From: an uncultured Bacilli bacterium
GTDB taxonomy: Bacteria > Bacillota_I > Bacilli_A > RF39 > UBA660
DNA length: 52,388 bases
Assembly: GCA_947630055.1 (NCBI GenBank)
Contig: CANRGA010000005.1
Span: 1 to 52,388 of the forward strand
Reading direction: 5' to 3'
The notes beneath the pieces are model-generated. The model did not search any database and had not been told where the DNA came from. It was given only the letters and a program-made list of their open reading frames with translations. Positions 17,950-27,232 of this stretch are shown here, piece after piece. The position numbers and the translations under genes were made by a program. Numbering within the stretch: the stretch's first letter is position 1; each line of letters starts with the position of its first letter.

Positions 17950-18873
17950 ATGACTATTGTATTTAAAGTATCTGATAATTTAAAAAATAAAATAATTGAT
18001 TATTATAAAGATAAAGTTAGACCTAAAACTCCACCTTATGCGGTATTTCAAGCTGAAGAAGAAGATACTATTATTACTTTATATGAAAGTGGTAAAATAA
18101 TGTTTCAAGGTACTAGTGCAGATATTGATGCTAATTTATGGATAGATTTAGAAAAAAAATTAAATAAAAGAGTTATTAATATTGATGGTACAGAAACAAA
18201 AGTTAAAGAAAAAAGTAATGATGGTATTTTAGAACTTTCTACTATCGGTTCTGATGAAGTTGGTACAGGAGATTTCTTTGGTCCCATTGTTGTAACTGCC
18301 ACTTTTGTTTCTTTAGATAATTTTGATTATTTAAAAGAACTAGGAGTTAAAGACTCAAAAAAGTTAACTGATCAAAAGATAAAAGAAATTGCCCCAAAAA
18401 TTATGCAAAAAATACCATATGTTACTACTATTTTAGATAATACTACTTATAATAAACATTATAGTAAAAATAATAATATGAATAAATTAAAAGCCATTTT
18501 ACATAATAAAGCTTTATATGAGCTTAAAAATAAAAATAAATTTAATTATGCTAAAATTGTTATTGATGAATTTTGTAGTAAAGATAATTTTTATAAATAT
18601 TTAGAAGATATTCCCGATAAAGTTATGCATATCACTTTTATGACTAAAGCTGAAGATAAAGTATTAAGTGTTGGTTGTGCATCAATTATAAGTAGATATA
18701 TTTTCTTACAAAAAATGGATGAACTTTCTGATAGTGTTCATATTCCTCTTCCAAAAGGAGCTGGGGCAAATGTTGATGAAGTTGCTAAAGAAATTAAAGA
18801 AAAATATGGTATGGAAAAATTAGAAACTATTGCGAAAATGAATTTCGGTAATGTAAATAGATTAGATGATTAA
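17950..18873 (+). CDS. rnhC: ribonuclease HIII
   Basis: A 307-residue RNA/DNA hybrid nuclease. Residues 1-90 form the TBP-like N-terminal domain (KTPPYAVFQAEEEDTIITLY, GKIMFQGTSADI) that separates RNase HIII from HII. The catalytic domain begins TIGSDEVGTGDFFGPIVVTA, and VIDEFCSKDNF and FMTKAEDKVLSVGCASIISR follow. The start is ATG at 17950 because AGGTGTAAA precedes it; the open frame extends upstream but overlaps the cvpA-like gene on the other strand. Confidence 0.95.
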   Translation: MTIVFKVSDNLKNKIIDYYKDKVRPKTPPYAVFQAEEEDTIITLYESGKIMFQGTSADIDANLWIDLEKKLNKRVINIDGTETKVKEKSNDGILELSTIGSDEVGTGDFFGPIVVTATFVSLDNFDYLKELGVKDSKKLTDQKIKEIAPKIMQKIPYVTTILDNTTYNKHYSKNNNMNKLKAILHNKALYELKNKNKFNYAKIVIDEFCSKDNFYKYLEDIPDKVMHITFMTKAEDKVLSVGCASIISRYIFLQKMDELSDSVHIPLPKGAGANVDEVAKEIKEKYGMEKLETIAKMNFGNVNRLDD

Positions 18874-18876
18874 TAA

Positions 18877-18918
18877 TGAAGTGGTTGGTCGCAATTGTAG
18901 CTTCCCGCCATTTTTTTA
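18877..18918 (+). terminator. probable terminator of rnhC
   Basis: AATG-AA-GTGG can pair with CCGCCATT (one two-base bulge, one G-T), followed by T7. It is an imperfect stem with a 20-base loop. Confidence 0.55.
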
Positions 18919-18928
18919 TTTTGCCAAG

Positions 18929-18957
18929 AAAAAAGCAGAATAACTAAATTCTGTTTT
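18929..18957 (-). terminator. terminator of the SleB-like gene
   Basis: On the minus strand CAGAAT pairs with ATTCTG around loop TTAGTT and is followed by CTTTTTT. It overlaps the stop codon. Confidence 0.65.
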
Positions 18958-19579
18958 CCTCTTTTATAGTACTAAAGTAATTATTCCCCTTTTTACTAAA
19001 TGATTCACTATTATCTACTTTAATACTATGTGACCTAAATGATAGGTAATTATGCATAATATTTTCCGTATAGAGAAAGTCAACAATGGCATCATAACCA
19101 GCGCTATCAACATCATTCATATGTCTTTTATATGTTCCACTAGCATAAACTGTAAATTGGTTAGGTGATATAGCTTGATAATATAGGTTCATTCCTTTGC
19201 CTTTCCCAAATTTATTATCAACACTTCTAACCCAGTTTTTACTATGCGTTCTATTATAAATAGTATTAATAACAGCATATGCATCTTCATAAGTATCATC
19301 TGCTTCACTTAAAACTATTCCACATAGAATGCTAAATTCACTTTTAGATAAGTTATATTTATTTAAGATATATTCTATTTTTTCGTTCTTATCTAGTATT
19401 ACTGTATTATATGAACTTAATCTTTTATCATCGACAATATTAACTATTGTCTTTGGACTAGGAACTACTGATACAATAATAACTAAGTATATTATTGGCA
19501 TAGCCAAATATTTTAAATTGTTTTTTACCCCACTCCACATCTTGTGGAGGACCGAGGCATAATCAACTAAATTATTCAT
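18944..19579 (-). CDS. SleB/cell wall hydrolase family protein
   Basis: A 211-residue membrane-anchored hydrolase. One membrane segment (LAMPIIYLVIIVSVV) is followed by a Hydrolase_2/SleB-type domain, shown by LCGIVLSEADDTYEDAYAVINTIYNRT with its catalytic glutamate, then FTVYASGTYKRH and YLSFRSH. Such enzymes cleave peptidoglycan glycan strands; in spore formers SleB attacks cortex, but no other spore gene is in this window. The start is ATG at 19579 with AGGGGG upstream; a longer frame adds seven residues. It has a near-consensus promoter. Confidence 0.82.
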   Translation of the reverse strand: MNNLVDYASVLHKMWSGVKNNLKYLAMPIIYLVIIVSVVPSPKTIVNIVDDKRLSSYNTVILDKNEKIEYILNKYNLSKSEFSILCGIVLSEADDTYEDAYAVINTIYNRTHSKNWVRSVDNKFGKGKGMNLYYQAISPNQFTVYASGTYKRHMNDVDSAGYDAIVDFLYTENIMHNYLSFRSHSIKVDNSESFSKKGNNYFSTIKEENRI

Positions 19580-19604
19580 ACATTCCCCCTGAATGAACAT
19601 GATA

Positions 19605-19633
19605 ATTATAGCATATATTACATTTTATGTCAA
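19605..19633 (-). promoter_or_regulatory. consensus promoter of the SleB-like gene
   Basis: On the minus strand TTGACA (19633-19628), a 17-base spacer and TATAAT (19610-19605) form a perfect sigma-A consensus 26 bases before the ATG. Confidence 0.88.
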
Positions 19634-19708
19634 GTTTTGTAAAAATGTTAATGGCTATTTACCAAAAATTAACAATGTTCTTCTTAAAATTATACAGAAT
19701 ATGACACT

Positions 19709-21379
19709 TTAACGGAAACCGCCTCCGCCGCCTCCGCCGCCGAAGGAACCGCCTCCTCCACCAGATGATGAGAATCCTCCACCACCGGCAGAATAGCTTT
19801 CGGCTCTACTTTGGGCAAGACTTGCAGCATGCACTCCTTCATAAGAAATCATATGAATAAAGATAATATCATCATAATAATCATCAGTAATAACATCAGG
19901 ATATAATTTTTTAAATTCTTCTGCTACTTTTTTCGCAATACCAAATATTTGGGCATAGATTAAATATTCATCCCATATTTTTACTTCAATAGCTTCCCGA
20001 TTTTTTATATTAGAAAAATCATTTAAGAAGTTCTTTAAGCCAGCCATTTCAAGACCATAATCTTTCATTTTATCATCAACATAATATGTTGCACTAAAGG
20101 TTTTCTTTTCTTCTCTTATTAAACCAGCATTTACAAAATTCATTGTTGTATCATCTATTACTTTATTAAACCACTTAAGAATTTTACTATAGTGATTTTT
20201 GCACCATTTAGTAAATTCATTTTTTTCTAAAATGCCATCACCAGATGCACTACTCATCATGTCAAATAGTTCAACTTCCAAAGGTGTTAAATTATTGCTC
20301 GAAATTAATTTTAATTTTTTATTCTTACTTTCATCTTTAATATTTTCAATATTACCATTCTTTAACCACTTTAAAAGGATGGCACCTAGAAAATCTGTTT
20401 TATTTTTAACTAAATGAAATTGACAAGCTACCCAATAAGCTTTAAAAATATCTTTATTTAAAGGAATATCGCGAAAATATGGAGCATCTTTTACACTACG
20501 AATATTTTTATTAAATTTTAAATTTTTTGTACCATAATTATTACTATTTTTAACAGCAAAAACACTTACTAAAACAACAATAATAAATGGTAAAAAATCT
20601 AAAATAAATGCAAAGATATAACCTATAACTTCAGCAAAAGAAACTTTATCATGATAATTATAAGATCCACTTTTAGCCATATTTAGATAATAAGTAAAGT
20701 TATGCTCTAAAGTATTACTAAGTTCAAAGGTATCTTTTGGAAATTTAATTAAGACAGTCATATATTCATCACTATTTAAGGCACCTTTTTTAGACATTTC
20801 AATTATGCCATCAGCTACATAAGCATAGCCTTCATTATCATCATCACCATAACCATAACCCCAGACAGGTAAATCATCACTATAAGCAAAATCACTATGA
20901 ATTTTAATATAGACTTGCTCTGGTTTATCAGAAAGGTCATAAGGAATGAGTTGCCAATAAACCATATCAGCATCTTCTAATCTTGATACAAAATTAGTAA
21001 TTGTATATTTTAAAGTATAAATATTATTACCATACTCTGAAATACCAAAGCAAAGTTCATAACCATCTTCAACTGCATTAATACCTGCTTTATAACTTTT
21101 CTCACTAAAAGAAGCATCAACATTCCAATAACTTAATGTTTGAAATGGTTTACTTCCAAGTGATACTTGATAATCTTCGATAGTAGAATTTCCTAAATTA
21201 TAATATGGTTTATATCCTTCTGTACCATTATCTAAATCAGCCTCCCAAACTTCTGTAATATTAGCATTACCATAATTATCAATAAATATATCCATAGTAA
21301 TGCTTTTTATATCATTAGCATAAACTATTTTACAGCTTAAAAATAACACAATAAACCAAACAAAATGTTTAAATTTCAT
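19709..21379 (-). CDS. DUF2207 membrane protein with Gly-rich tail
   Basis: A 556-residue protein with an N-terminal signal sequence and an outside beta-rich DUF2207 domain (about residues 22-245; VYWQLIPYDLSDKPEQVYI). A membrane hairpin (FAFILDFLPFIIVVLVSVFAV) follows, then a cytoplasmic helical region. The last 30 residues are almost only Gly and Ser (SAGGGGFSSSGGGGGSFGG), encoded by a conspicuously G+C-rich patch. The ATG follows GTAGGTGAGTTA. Family members usually sit beside LemA, as here, 35 bases downstream of it. Function is unknown; an envelope complex with LemA is the usual guess. Confidence 0.9.
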   Translation of the reverse strand: MKFKHFVWFIVLFLSCKIVYANDIKSITMDIFIDNYGNANITEVWEADLDNGTEGYKPYYNLGNSTIEDYQVSLGSKPFQTLSYWNVDASFSEKSYKAGINAVEDGYELCFGISEYGNNIYTLKYTITNFVSRLEDADMVYWQLIPYDLSDKPEQVYIKIHSDFAYSDDLPVWGYGYGDDDNEGYAYVADGIIEMSKKGALNSDEYMTVLIKFPKDTFELSNTLEHNFTYYLNMAKSGSYNYHDKVSFAEVIGYIFAFILDFLPFIIVVLVSVFAVKNSNNYGTKNLKFNKNIRSVKDAPYFRDIPLNKDIFKAYWVACQFHLVKNKTDFLGAILLKWLKNGNIENIKDESKNKKLKLISSNNLTPLEVELFDMMSSASGDGILEKNEFTKWCKNHYSKILKWFNKVIDDTTMNFVNAGLIREEKKTFSATYYVDDKMKDYGLEMAGLKNFLNDFSNIKNREAIEVKIWDEYLIYAQIFGIAKKVAEEFKKLYPDVITDDYYDDIIFIHMISYEGVHAASLAQSRAESYSAGGGGFSSSGGGGGSFGGGGGGGGFR

Positions 21380-21396
21380 TAACTCACCTACTTAAA

Positions 21397-21416
21397 AAGG
21401 CATTTTTTAATGCCTT
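21397..21416 (-). terminator. hairpin between lemA and the DUF2207 gene
   Basis: The stem AAGGCATT/AATGCCTT with T5 after it on the minus strand overlaps the lemA stop. It may be an attenuator that reduces DUF2207 expression relative to LemA. Confidence 0.75.
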
Positions 21417-21963
21417 AGAATTTAACTTTAACGTTTTCTCTTTCATTACCATTTGCTTCAAAATATTCTCGCTTTTTAAAGCCAAACATTGAAGCGATAA
21501 TGTTAGAAGGAAACATTTCAATTTTATTATTTAGTTTTAATACTGAATCATTATAAAAACCACGCGCATAAACTATTTTTTGTTCAATTTCTGATAGTTC
21601 ATTTTGAAGTTGAATAAAGTTTTCGTTAGCTTTTAATTCAGGATAACTTTCTGCTAAAGCAAATAACTTATTAATTGCATTAGTAAGTTCGCCATCTGCT
21701 TTTAATTGTTCACCCATACCATTTGCATTAGCATAAGTATTACGAGCATCAACTACTTCTTTAAAAGTTTCTTTTTCATGTTTAGTATACCCTTTAACTG
21801 TTTCAATTAAATTTGGTACTAAATCAAATCTTCTTTTTAACTCAACATCAATTTGACTATATTGATCTTCAACATTGTTTTTAAGTCCTACTAAACCATT
21901 ATAAACACTTATAACATAGATTACTAATAAAACTACAATAACAATTAGAATAATCCACCACAT
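21415..21963 (-). CDS. lemA: LemA family protein
   Basis: A 182-residue protein: an N-terminal membrane helix (IILIVIVVLLVIYVISVYNGLV) and a long helical bundle outside, with VEDQYSQIDVELKRRFDLVPNLI and a C-terminal FKKREYFEANG typical of LemA. Length is standard. It is transcribed from its own promoter with the DUF2207 gene behind it, the common LemA pairing. Confidence 0.95.
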   Translation of the reverse strand: MWWIILIVIVVLLVIYVISVYNGLVGLKNNVEDQYSQIDVELKRRFDLVPNLIETVKGYTKHEKETFKEVVDARNTYANANGMGEQLKADGELTNAINKLFALAESYPELKANENFIQLQNELSEIEQKIVYARGFYNDSVLKLNNKIEMFPSNIIASMFGFKKREYFEANGNERENVKVKF

Positions 21964-21986
21964 ATAAATTCACTCTCCTTATAAAC

Positions 21987-22015
21987 ATCTTATCATAAAC
22001 TTATTATTTTGACAA
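21987..22015 (-). promoter_or_regulatory. promoter of lemA
   Basis: On the minus strand TTGTCA (22015-22010), 17 bases and TAAGAT (21992-21987) lie 24 bases before the ATG, directly after the stop of the upstream glycosyltransferase gene. Confidence 0.65.
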
Positions 22016-22996
22016 TTATCTTTTAGTAACCTTGACAGCAAGTTTTCTTGCTAGCGGTTGAATAGATTTAGGAGTAAAACTATGCGCGACAATTAAAGAT
22101 TTTAAAAGAATAGGATTTTGAGAGAAAAACTTTTGCCACATCGTAAGTTCATCGCTTTGAAATTCTGGATTTACCACATTTAAATATTTAGTAAATAGTT
22201 CATAATCAGGATGAATATTACTATCCCAAGGTTTAATTTCAAACAAACTAGTACTATGAAGAATTACAGGTTTTAATTCAGCTTCATGTATTTCATAACT
22301 TTTTGTATTAGGACCATATGTATCAAAATATATTTTTCGAAAGAAAGAAGTTAAAAAACGATCAACTGCTAAAAGATTATATTTTAATGAAAGTTTAGTT
22401 ATATTTTCATTTATTGCATAATTTAAAGTATCTTGATCAGGAAATACTAAATTATCACATCTATTTTCCAAATAATGAATTATTTTATCTTCTAAATTTT
22501 CATTTATCCATTTTAAAACATTAAAATATAAAACACCAGAATTATAATAAGGACTTATTTTGGTTCTTATATAATGTGCTCTTTGTACTGATTCTATAGC
22601 AGCATTAATAGTATTATTATTATATTCACTAAGACCTTTAAGAGAATCAACAACTAAAGTATCAGAATCTAAATATAATAAATTAGAAATATTTTCAACA
22701 TTATATCCCATTATACTTTGAAAAAATAATCTAGCATTGGAAACTTGCGTATTACGCCACTTTGGTAAATGATATTTTTCTATATCAAACTTTTTAATAT
22801 CATAAAAATAAAACTCTATATTAAATTTAGCTAAAAACGATTCTATCTTATAATAATCATCTTTAGTAAAATCACTAGTTATGATATGTAATCTCAAATT
22901 ATTTACATTACCATTTTCTATTAATGATAAAATTGCTGCTAGCATAACATCAATATATTTATTATTAATAGTATATAAAACATCTAATCTTTCCAT
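22016..22996 (-). CDS. glycosyltransferase family 8 protein
   Basis: A 326-residue GT-A fold enzyme. The nucleotide-sugar site is at the N-terminus (DVLYTINNKYIDVMLAAILS), the metal-binding DxD motif lies in LLYLDSDTLVVDSL, and YYNSGVLYFNVLKW and FPDQDTLNYAINE are typical of the GspA/LgtC-like GT8 group. These transfer glucose or galactose from UDP-sugar; acceptor unknown. The ATG follows AAAGGAAAAGTT. It is a single gene, not in a polysaccharide cluster. Confidence 0.9.
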   Translation of the reverse strand: MERLDVLYTINNKYIDVMLAAILSLIENGNVNNLRLHIITSDFTKDDYYKIESFLAKFNIEFYFYDIKKFDIEKYHLPKWRNTQVSNARLFFQSIMGYNVENISNLLYLDSDTLVVDSLKGLSEYNNNTINAAIESVQRAHYIRTKISPYYNSGVLYFNVLKWINENLEDKIIHYLENRCDNLVFPDQDTLNYAINENITKLSLKYNLLAVDRFLTSFFRKIYFDTYGPNTKSYEIHEAELKPVILHSTSLFEIKPWDSNIHPDYELFTKYLNVVNPEFQSDELTMWQKFFSQNPILLKSLIVAHSFTPKSIQPLARKLAVKVTKR

Positions 22997-23087
22997 AACT
23001 TTTCCTTTAATAGCAAGTATTATATATTTTATTTATTATTTTGGCAAGAAATTTTAAGCTTATATTAATCTTCATCGATAATATTAT

Positions 23088-24173
23088 TTATGAATTGCGG
23101 GATATATTTAAAAGTATGCCAATACTAGCCATACTAACAAGTAATGATGAGCCACCATAGCTAAGAAATGGTAATGTTACACCAGTTACAGGAATTAAAC
23201 CCACTACTACTGCTAAGTTTAATAAAGCTTGAATAATTAAGCCAAAGACAAGGCCAAAGGCTAAATATTTACCAAATAAATCATTAGCTTTCAAAGATAT
23301 TGTAATACCTCGATAAAAGATGATAAAAAATAAAATACTAACTATCAAAATTCCTAAAAAACCTAACTCTTCACTAATAATGGAAAAGATAAAATCAGTT
23401 TGGGGCTCAGGTAAATAAAAATATTTTTGGCGTGATTTTAAAAATCCTTGGCCAAGAAGACCACCGGGACCAATGGCATATAAACTTTGCAGTATTTGAT
23501 AGCCAGAACCTAAAGGATCACTCCATGGATTTAGAAAACTTACTATTCTTTTCATCCGGTAAGGAGCAGCAATAATAATACCAACAATGCCAAGAAGACC
23601 AAAAAGACCAACTTTGACAAAGAAAGATATCTCTACTCCACTTATAAAAATTAATACTACTAAAGTTAAGACAATAACCATAGAGGTCCCAAAATCAGGT
23701 TCTAACATAATTAAAAGAAAAAATAAACCAATAACTCCTAAAATTGGTAAAACACCACTTTTTATGCTTTTCATAATTCTTTTATTATTAGTTAAATATT
23801 TAGAAGCATAAATTATTAAACCAATTTTCGCAAATTCCGATGGCTGAATACCTAAAGAACCTATTCCAAACCAACTACGACTACCATTTCGAATACTACC
23901 AATACCCGGAATTAAAACTAAAATTAAAAGAATAGCGCAAATCATTAATATTAGGTTAGCTTTTTTATAATAGAGATGATAATCAATTTTAGATAAAAAA
24001 TACATTAAAATTAAACCAACTAAGAAAAATAATCCTTGCATTTTTACAAATTTATAAGGATCATTAAATTTATATTCAGCCCAAACAAAACTAGCGGAAT
24101 AAATCATTACTAAACCAAAGATAGCAATTATTATTACTGTTATTAATAATGGCTTATCAAAGTTCTTTTTCAA
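23088..24173 (-). CDS. ftsW: FtsW/RodA-family septal peptidoglycan polymerase
   Basis: A 361-residue SEDS protein with about ten membrane segments. Landmarks are GLVMIYSASFVWAEYKF, SWFGIGSLGIQPSEFAKIGL, the outside loop LPEPQTDFIFSIISEELGFLG and PFLSYGGSSLL. SEDS proteins polymerise glycan strands together with a class B PBP. It is the third gene after pbp and mraY, the usual dcw position of ftsW. The start is TTG at 24173, since GGGGG is nine bases upstream and no ATG fits. Confidence 0.93.
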   Translation of the reverse strand: MKKNFDKPLLITVIIIAIFGLVMIYSASFVWAEYKFNDPYKFVKMQGLFFLVGLILMYFLSKIDYHLYYKKANLILMICAILLILVLIPGIGSIRNGSRSWFGIGSLGIQPSEFAKIGLIIYASKYLTNNKRIMKSIKSGVLPILGVIGLFFLLIMLEPDFGTSMVIVLTLVVLIFISGVEISFFVKVGLFGLLGIVGIIIAAPYRMKRIVSFLNPWSDPLGSGYQILQSLYAIGPGGLLGQGFLKSRQKYFYLPEPQTDFIFSIISEELGFLGILIVSILFFIIFYRGITISLKANDLFGKYLAFGLVFGLIIQALLNLAVVVGLIPVTGVTLPFLSYGGSSLLVSMASIGILLNISRNS

Positions 24174-24201
24174 AAATTTTAACCCCCTTAAAATTTTCTA
24201 T

Positions 24202-25194
24202 CTATAACCAAACACCATAAGTAATCGCTGCCATTGCTAAAAGTAAACCAACAACATAAAATAATTTAACTATATCACTTTCACTCCATTTTAATTCTTC
24301 AAAATGATGATGCAATGGAGCTTTTAAAAATATCTTTTTATTAAATTTTCTAATACCAATTATTTGAATTAAACTGCTTAATGTTTCAATAACGAATACG
24401 CCACCAATAATAGCAAGTGATAATTCATGTCTAGTTAAAATAGCAATTGTAGCAAGTGCACCACCTAAAGATAATGAACCTAAATCACCCATAAATACAT
24501 GAGCAGGATGCGAATTATATACTAAGAAACCAAGTAAAGCCCCAACAATTAAAAAGCAGAAAATAGCAATTTCTTGATAACCTTCAAGCCAGCCACAATT
24601 CCAAGAAATAATACCATAAGCAAGAAAAGCAATGGCAGAAAGCCCTGCACATAAACCATCTAAGCCATCCGTAATATTAACCGCATTAGTAGTTCCTACT
24701 AGTAAAAATAAAATGAATAAGCCAAATGTCCAACCTAACGGAATTACTAAATTTAAAGCGGTAAATTGCAATACATTAGATCCACCACTACGCATAAATA
24801 AATAGAAAAATACTAAAGCGATAATCATTTGAATTAAAAATTTAGTAACAATAGAAAGCCCTGCATTATTTTTAAATTTAACTTTTAAATAATCATCAAT
24901 ACCACCTAAAAGAGCATAAGCTAAAAAAGTAAAAACTAAAATAATTATATTATAACTTATTTCAATACTGCCATTTATATATAGTAAAATTAAAGAAAGA
25001 ATAACTGGAAAAATAAAGATAATTCCTCCCATAGTTGGTGTTCCTTCTTTAACTAAATGCCTTTTATTAATTTCTCTACTAACCATTTGACCAATATGAA
25101 ATTTCTTTAGCACAGGAATAAATACTAAACCTGATGCAATTGCTAAAGTAAAACCTAACATCATAGCCATAGCTGCTTTTGCTAGTATTAACAT
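24202..25194 (-). CDS. mraY: phospho-N-acetylmuramoyl-pentapeptide transferase
   Basis: A 330-residue integral membrane enzyme that moves phospho-MurNAc-pentapeptide onto undecaprenyl phosphate, making lipid I. About ten membrane segments and the family motifs are present: EGTPTMGGIIFIFPV, LGGIDDYLKV, NAVNITDGLDGLCAG and APLHHHFE. The start is ATG at 25194 with AGAGGTG upstream; ten more codons lie before it. It lies between pbp and ftsW. Confidence 0.96.
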   Translation of the reverse strand: MLILAKAAMAMMLGFTLAIASGLVFIPVLKKFHIGQMVSREINKRHLVKEGTPTMGGIIFIFPVILSLILLYINGSIEISYNIIILVFTFLAYALLGGIDDYLKVKFKNNAGLSIVTKFLIQMIIALVFFYLFMRSGGSNVLQFTALNLVIPLGWTFGLFILFLLVGTTNAVNITDGLDGLCAGLSAIAFLAYGIISWNCGWLEGYQEIAIFCFLIVGALLGFLVYNSHPAHVFMGDLGSLSLGGALATIAILTRHELSLAIIGGVFVIETLSSLIQIIGIRKFNKKIFLKAPLHHHFEELKWSESDIVKLFYVVGLLLAMAAITYGVWL

Positions 25195-25276
25195 AGTTTT
25201 CACCTCTTCTTTATTATTATACACTACAAACTACTATTAATTAGATATAGAAATACTTTTTTGACAAATATTTACA

Positions 25277-27178
25277 TTAGTTTAGTAACAATGTAATCGT
25301 GGTCTCCACACTTTGAAAGGTATTAGCAGAAGGTGACATATAAGCAACTTTATTACCATTACCAGTATATTTTACTTTAAATTCTTTTAAAGTTTTAGTA
25401 GCCTCTTCCTTACTCATTCCCACAACATCTGGCACTTGTAAATATTTAACATCAAGATAGCTATATTCTTTTAACATGCCACCTTCTTTTTCTTTAATAC
25501 CTAAAGTTTCAATAGCAGATAACATAATGTTACGAGCAATTGGTGCTGAAACTGTACCACCGTATTGCGTCACTCCCTTCGGATTATTTACAGCTACATA
25601 GACAATAACTTCGGGATCATCGGCTGGTAAAAAACCAATAAAAGATAGAATATAATTACCTACCATATATTTACCATTAGAAACCTTTTGGGCAGTTCCC
25701 GTTTTACCACCAACACGATAATTTTCAATATAAGCATTTTTACCTGTACCATTCGCCACAACACTTTCTAAAACAAATCTTACAGTTGCTGATGTTTCTT
25801 TACTAATAACTCTTCTTTTTACTTTAGGTTTATTTTCATAAATGATTGATTTACTACTATCATCTATTATTGAAGATACCACATAAGGAGTATTTAAATT
25901 ACCGCCATTAATCGCTGCTGATACCGCAGTTATTTGTTGAATTGGTGTCACACTTATCCCTTGACCAAAGGCAGTAGTAGCAAGTTCGACCGGTCCCATA
26001 TTTTCATTTTTAAATAATATACCATTACCTTCCCCATTTAAATCTATTCCTGTTTTAGTACCAAAACCAAAGCCACGTATATAGCCCATTAATTTTTCTA
26101 CTCCTAGTTTGTTTCCTAACGAGACAAATCCCGGGTTACAAGAATTCTCTACTACTTCTAAGTACGTTTGTGTACCATGACCACCATGTTTCCAACAATG
26201 CAAAGTTGAGCCATCAATTGTTATTGCTCCCGTATCAGTAAATGTATCTTTAAATAAATCAACTGTTCCTTCTTCAATAGTACTAGCAAGTGTAATTATT
26301 TTAAAAGTAGAACCTGGTTCGTAAGTCATCCATATAGGTAGATTACGATTAATAACTTCTTCACTATATTTTTGATAATTATCAGGATCAAATGATGGCT
26401 TACTACCTATGGCTAATATCTCTCCTGTTTTAGGACGCATGGCAATAGCTAAAGCAGATTCTGAATCATATTTATCCATCGCATTATTTATCTCATTATC
26501 AACGGCTTTAATAAGTTCTATATCTAAAGTTAATTTTAAAGTCATTCCTTTAGTCGGTGCTACATAACTATCTGGTATTTCTAATTTATTACCTTTACCA
26601 TCACTATAATATTTAAGCTCCCCATTAGTACCCGTTAAATATTTATCATAAGTAAGTTCTAACCCTGATAGACCTTGATTATCACTGCCAACAAAACCAA
26701 TAATATGAGCTAAAGTTTCCCCATAAGGATAATATCTTTTCGAATCCACTACTAAATATACTCCATCATAACCAAGTTTATCTATTTTATCTGCTACACT
26801 ACTATCTAAATCCATTCCTTTTCTAATAATTTCCATACTACTATGTTTAGAGACATATTTATAAACGTCATCATAATCACAATTTAAAATTTCGGCGATA
26901 TCTTTAGATACTTTTTCTTTATCTTTAATTTGATTAGGTACGACATATATAGTTGTTGTAACTAGACTAGTTGCTAATATATTGCCATTCCTATCAACTA
27001 TATCTCCCCTTGGGGCATTTATAGTCATCTTTCTGCTCCATAAATCTTCAGTAATTTTTGAAAGCTTATTATAAGATACAACTTGAATATAAAATACTTT
27101 CCCTATTACTAATAACAAAATTATAATTACTACTAAAAATGTAAAACGAATTCTAGTATGAATATCATTAAAAAACAT
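25277..27178 (-). CDS. class B penicillin-binding protein with PASTA domain (SpoVD/PBP2B type)
   Basis: A 633-residue transpeptidase. It has one N-terminal membrane helix, a dimerisation domain starting APRGDIVDRNGNILATS, and a transpeptidase domain with the active-site serine in PGSTFKI, SCN and KTGTAQK. A single C-terminal PASTA domain (LQVPDVVGMSKEEATKTLKEF) follows. It cross-links septal wall, probably with FtsW two genes on. The start is ATG at 27178 because GGTGA precedes it. It is the second class B PBP of the cluster and is now separated from the first by the surface-protein insertion. Confidence 0.94.
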   Translation of the reverse strand: MFFNDIHTRIRFTFLVVIIILLLVIGKVFYIQVVSYNKLSKITEDLWSRKMTINAPRGDIVDRNGNILATSLVTTTIYVVPNQIKDKEKVSKDIAEILNCDYDDVYKYVSKHSSMEIIRKGMDLDSSVADKIDKLGYDGVYLVVDSKRYYPYGETLAHIIGFVGSDNQGLSGLELTYDKYLTGTNGELKYYSDGKGNKLEIPDSYVAPTKGMTLKLTLDIELIKAVDNEINNAMDKYDSESALAIAMRPKTGEILAIGSKPSFDPDNYQKYSEEVINRNLPIWMTYEPGSTFKIITLASTIEEGTVDLFKDTFTDTGAITIDGSTLHCWKHGGHGTQTYLEVVENSCNPGFVSLGNKLGVEKLMGYIRGFGFGTKTGIDLNGEGNGILFKNENMGPVELATTAFGQGISVTPIQQITAVSAAINGGNLNTPYVVSSIIDDSSKSIIYENKPKVKRRVISKETSATVRFVLESVVANGTGKNAYIENYRVGGKTGTAQKVSNGKYMVGNYILSFIGFLPADDPEVIVYVAVNNPKGVTQYGGTVSAPIARNIMLSAIETLGIKEKEGGMLKEYSYLDVKYLQVPDVVGMSKEEATKTLKEFKVKYTGNGNKVAYMSPSANTFQSVETTITLLLN

Positions 27179-27232
27179 ATTATTCACCAATAAATAATAT
27201 GTTTTTAGATTAACTTATATTATTTTTATACC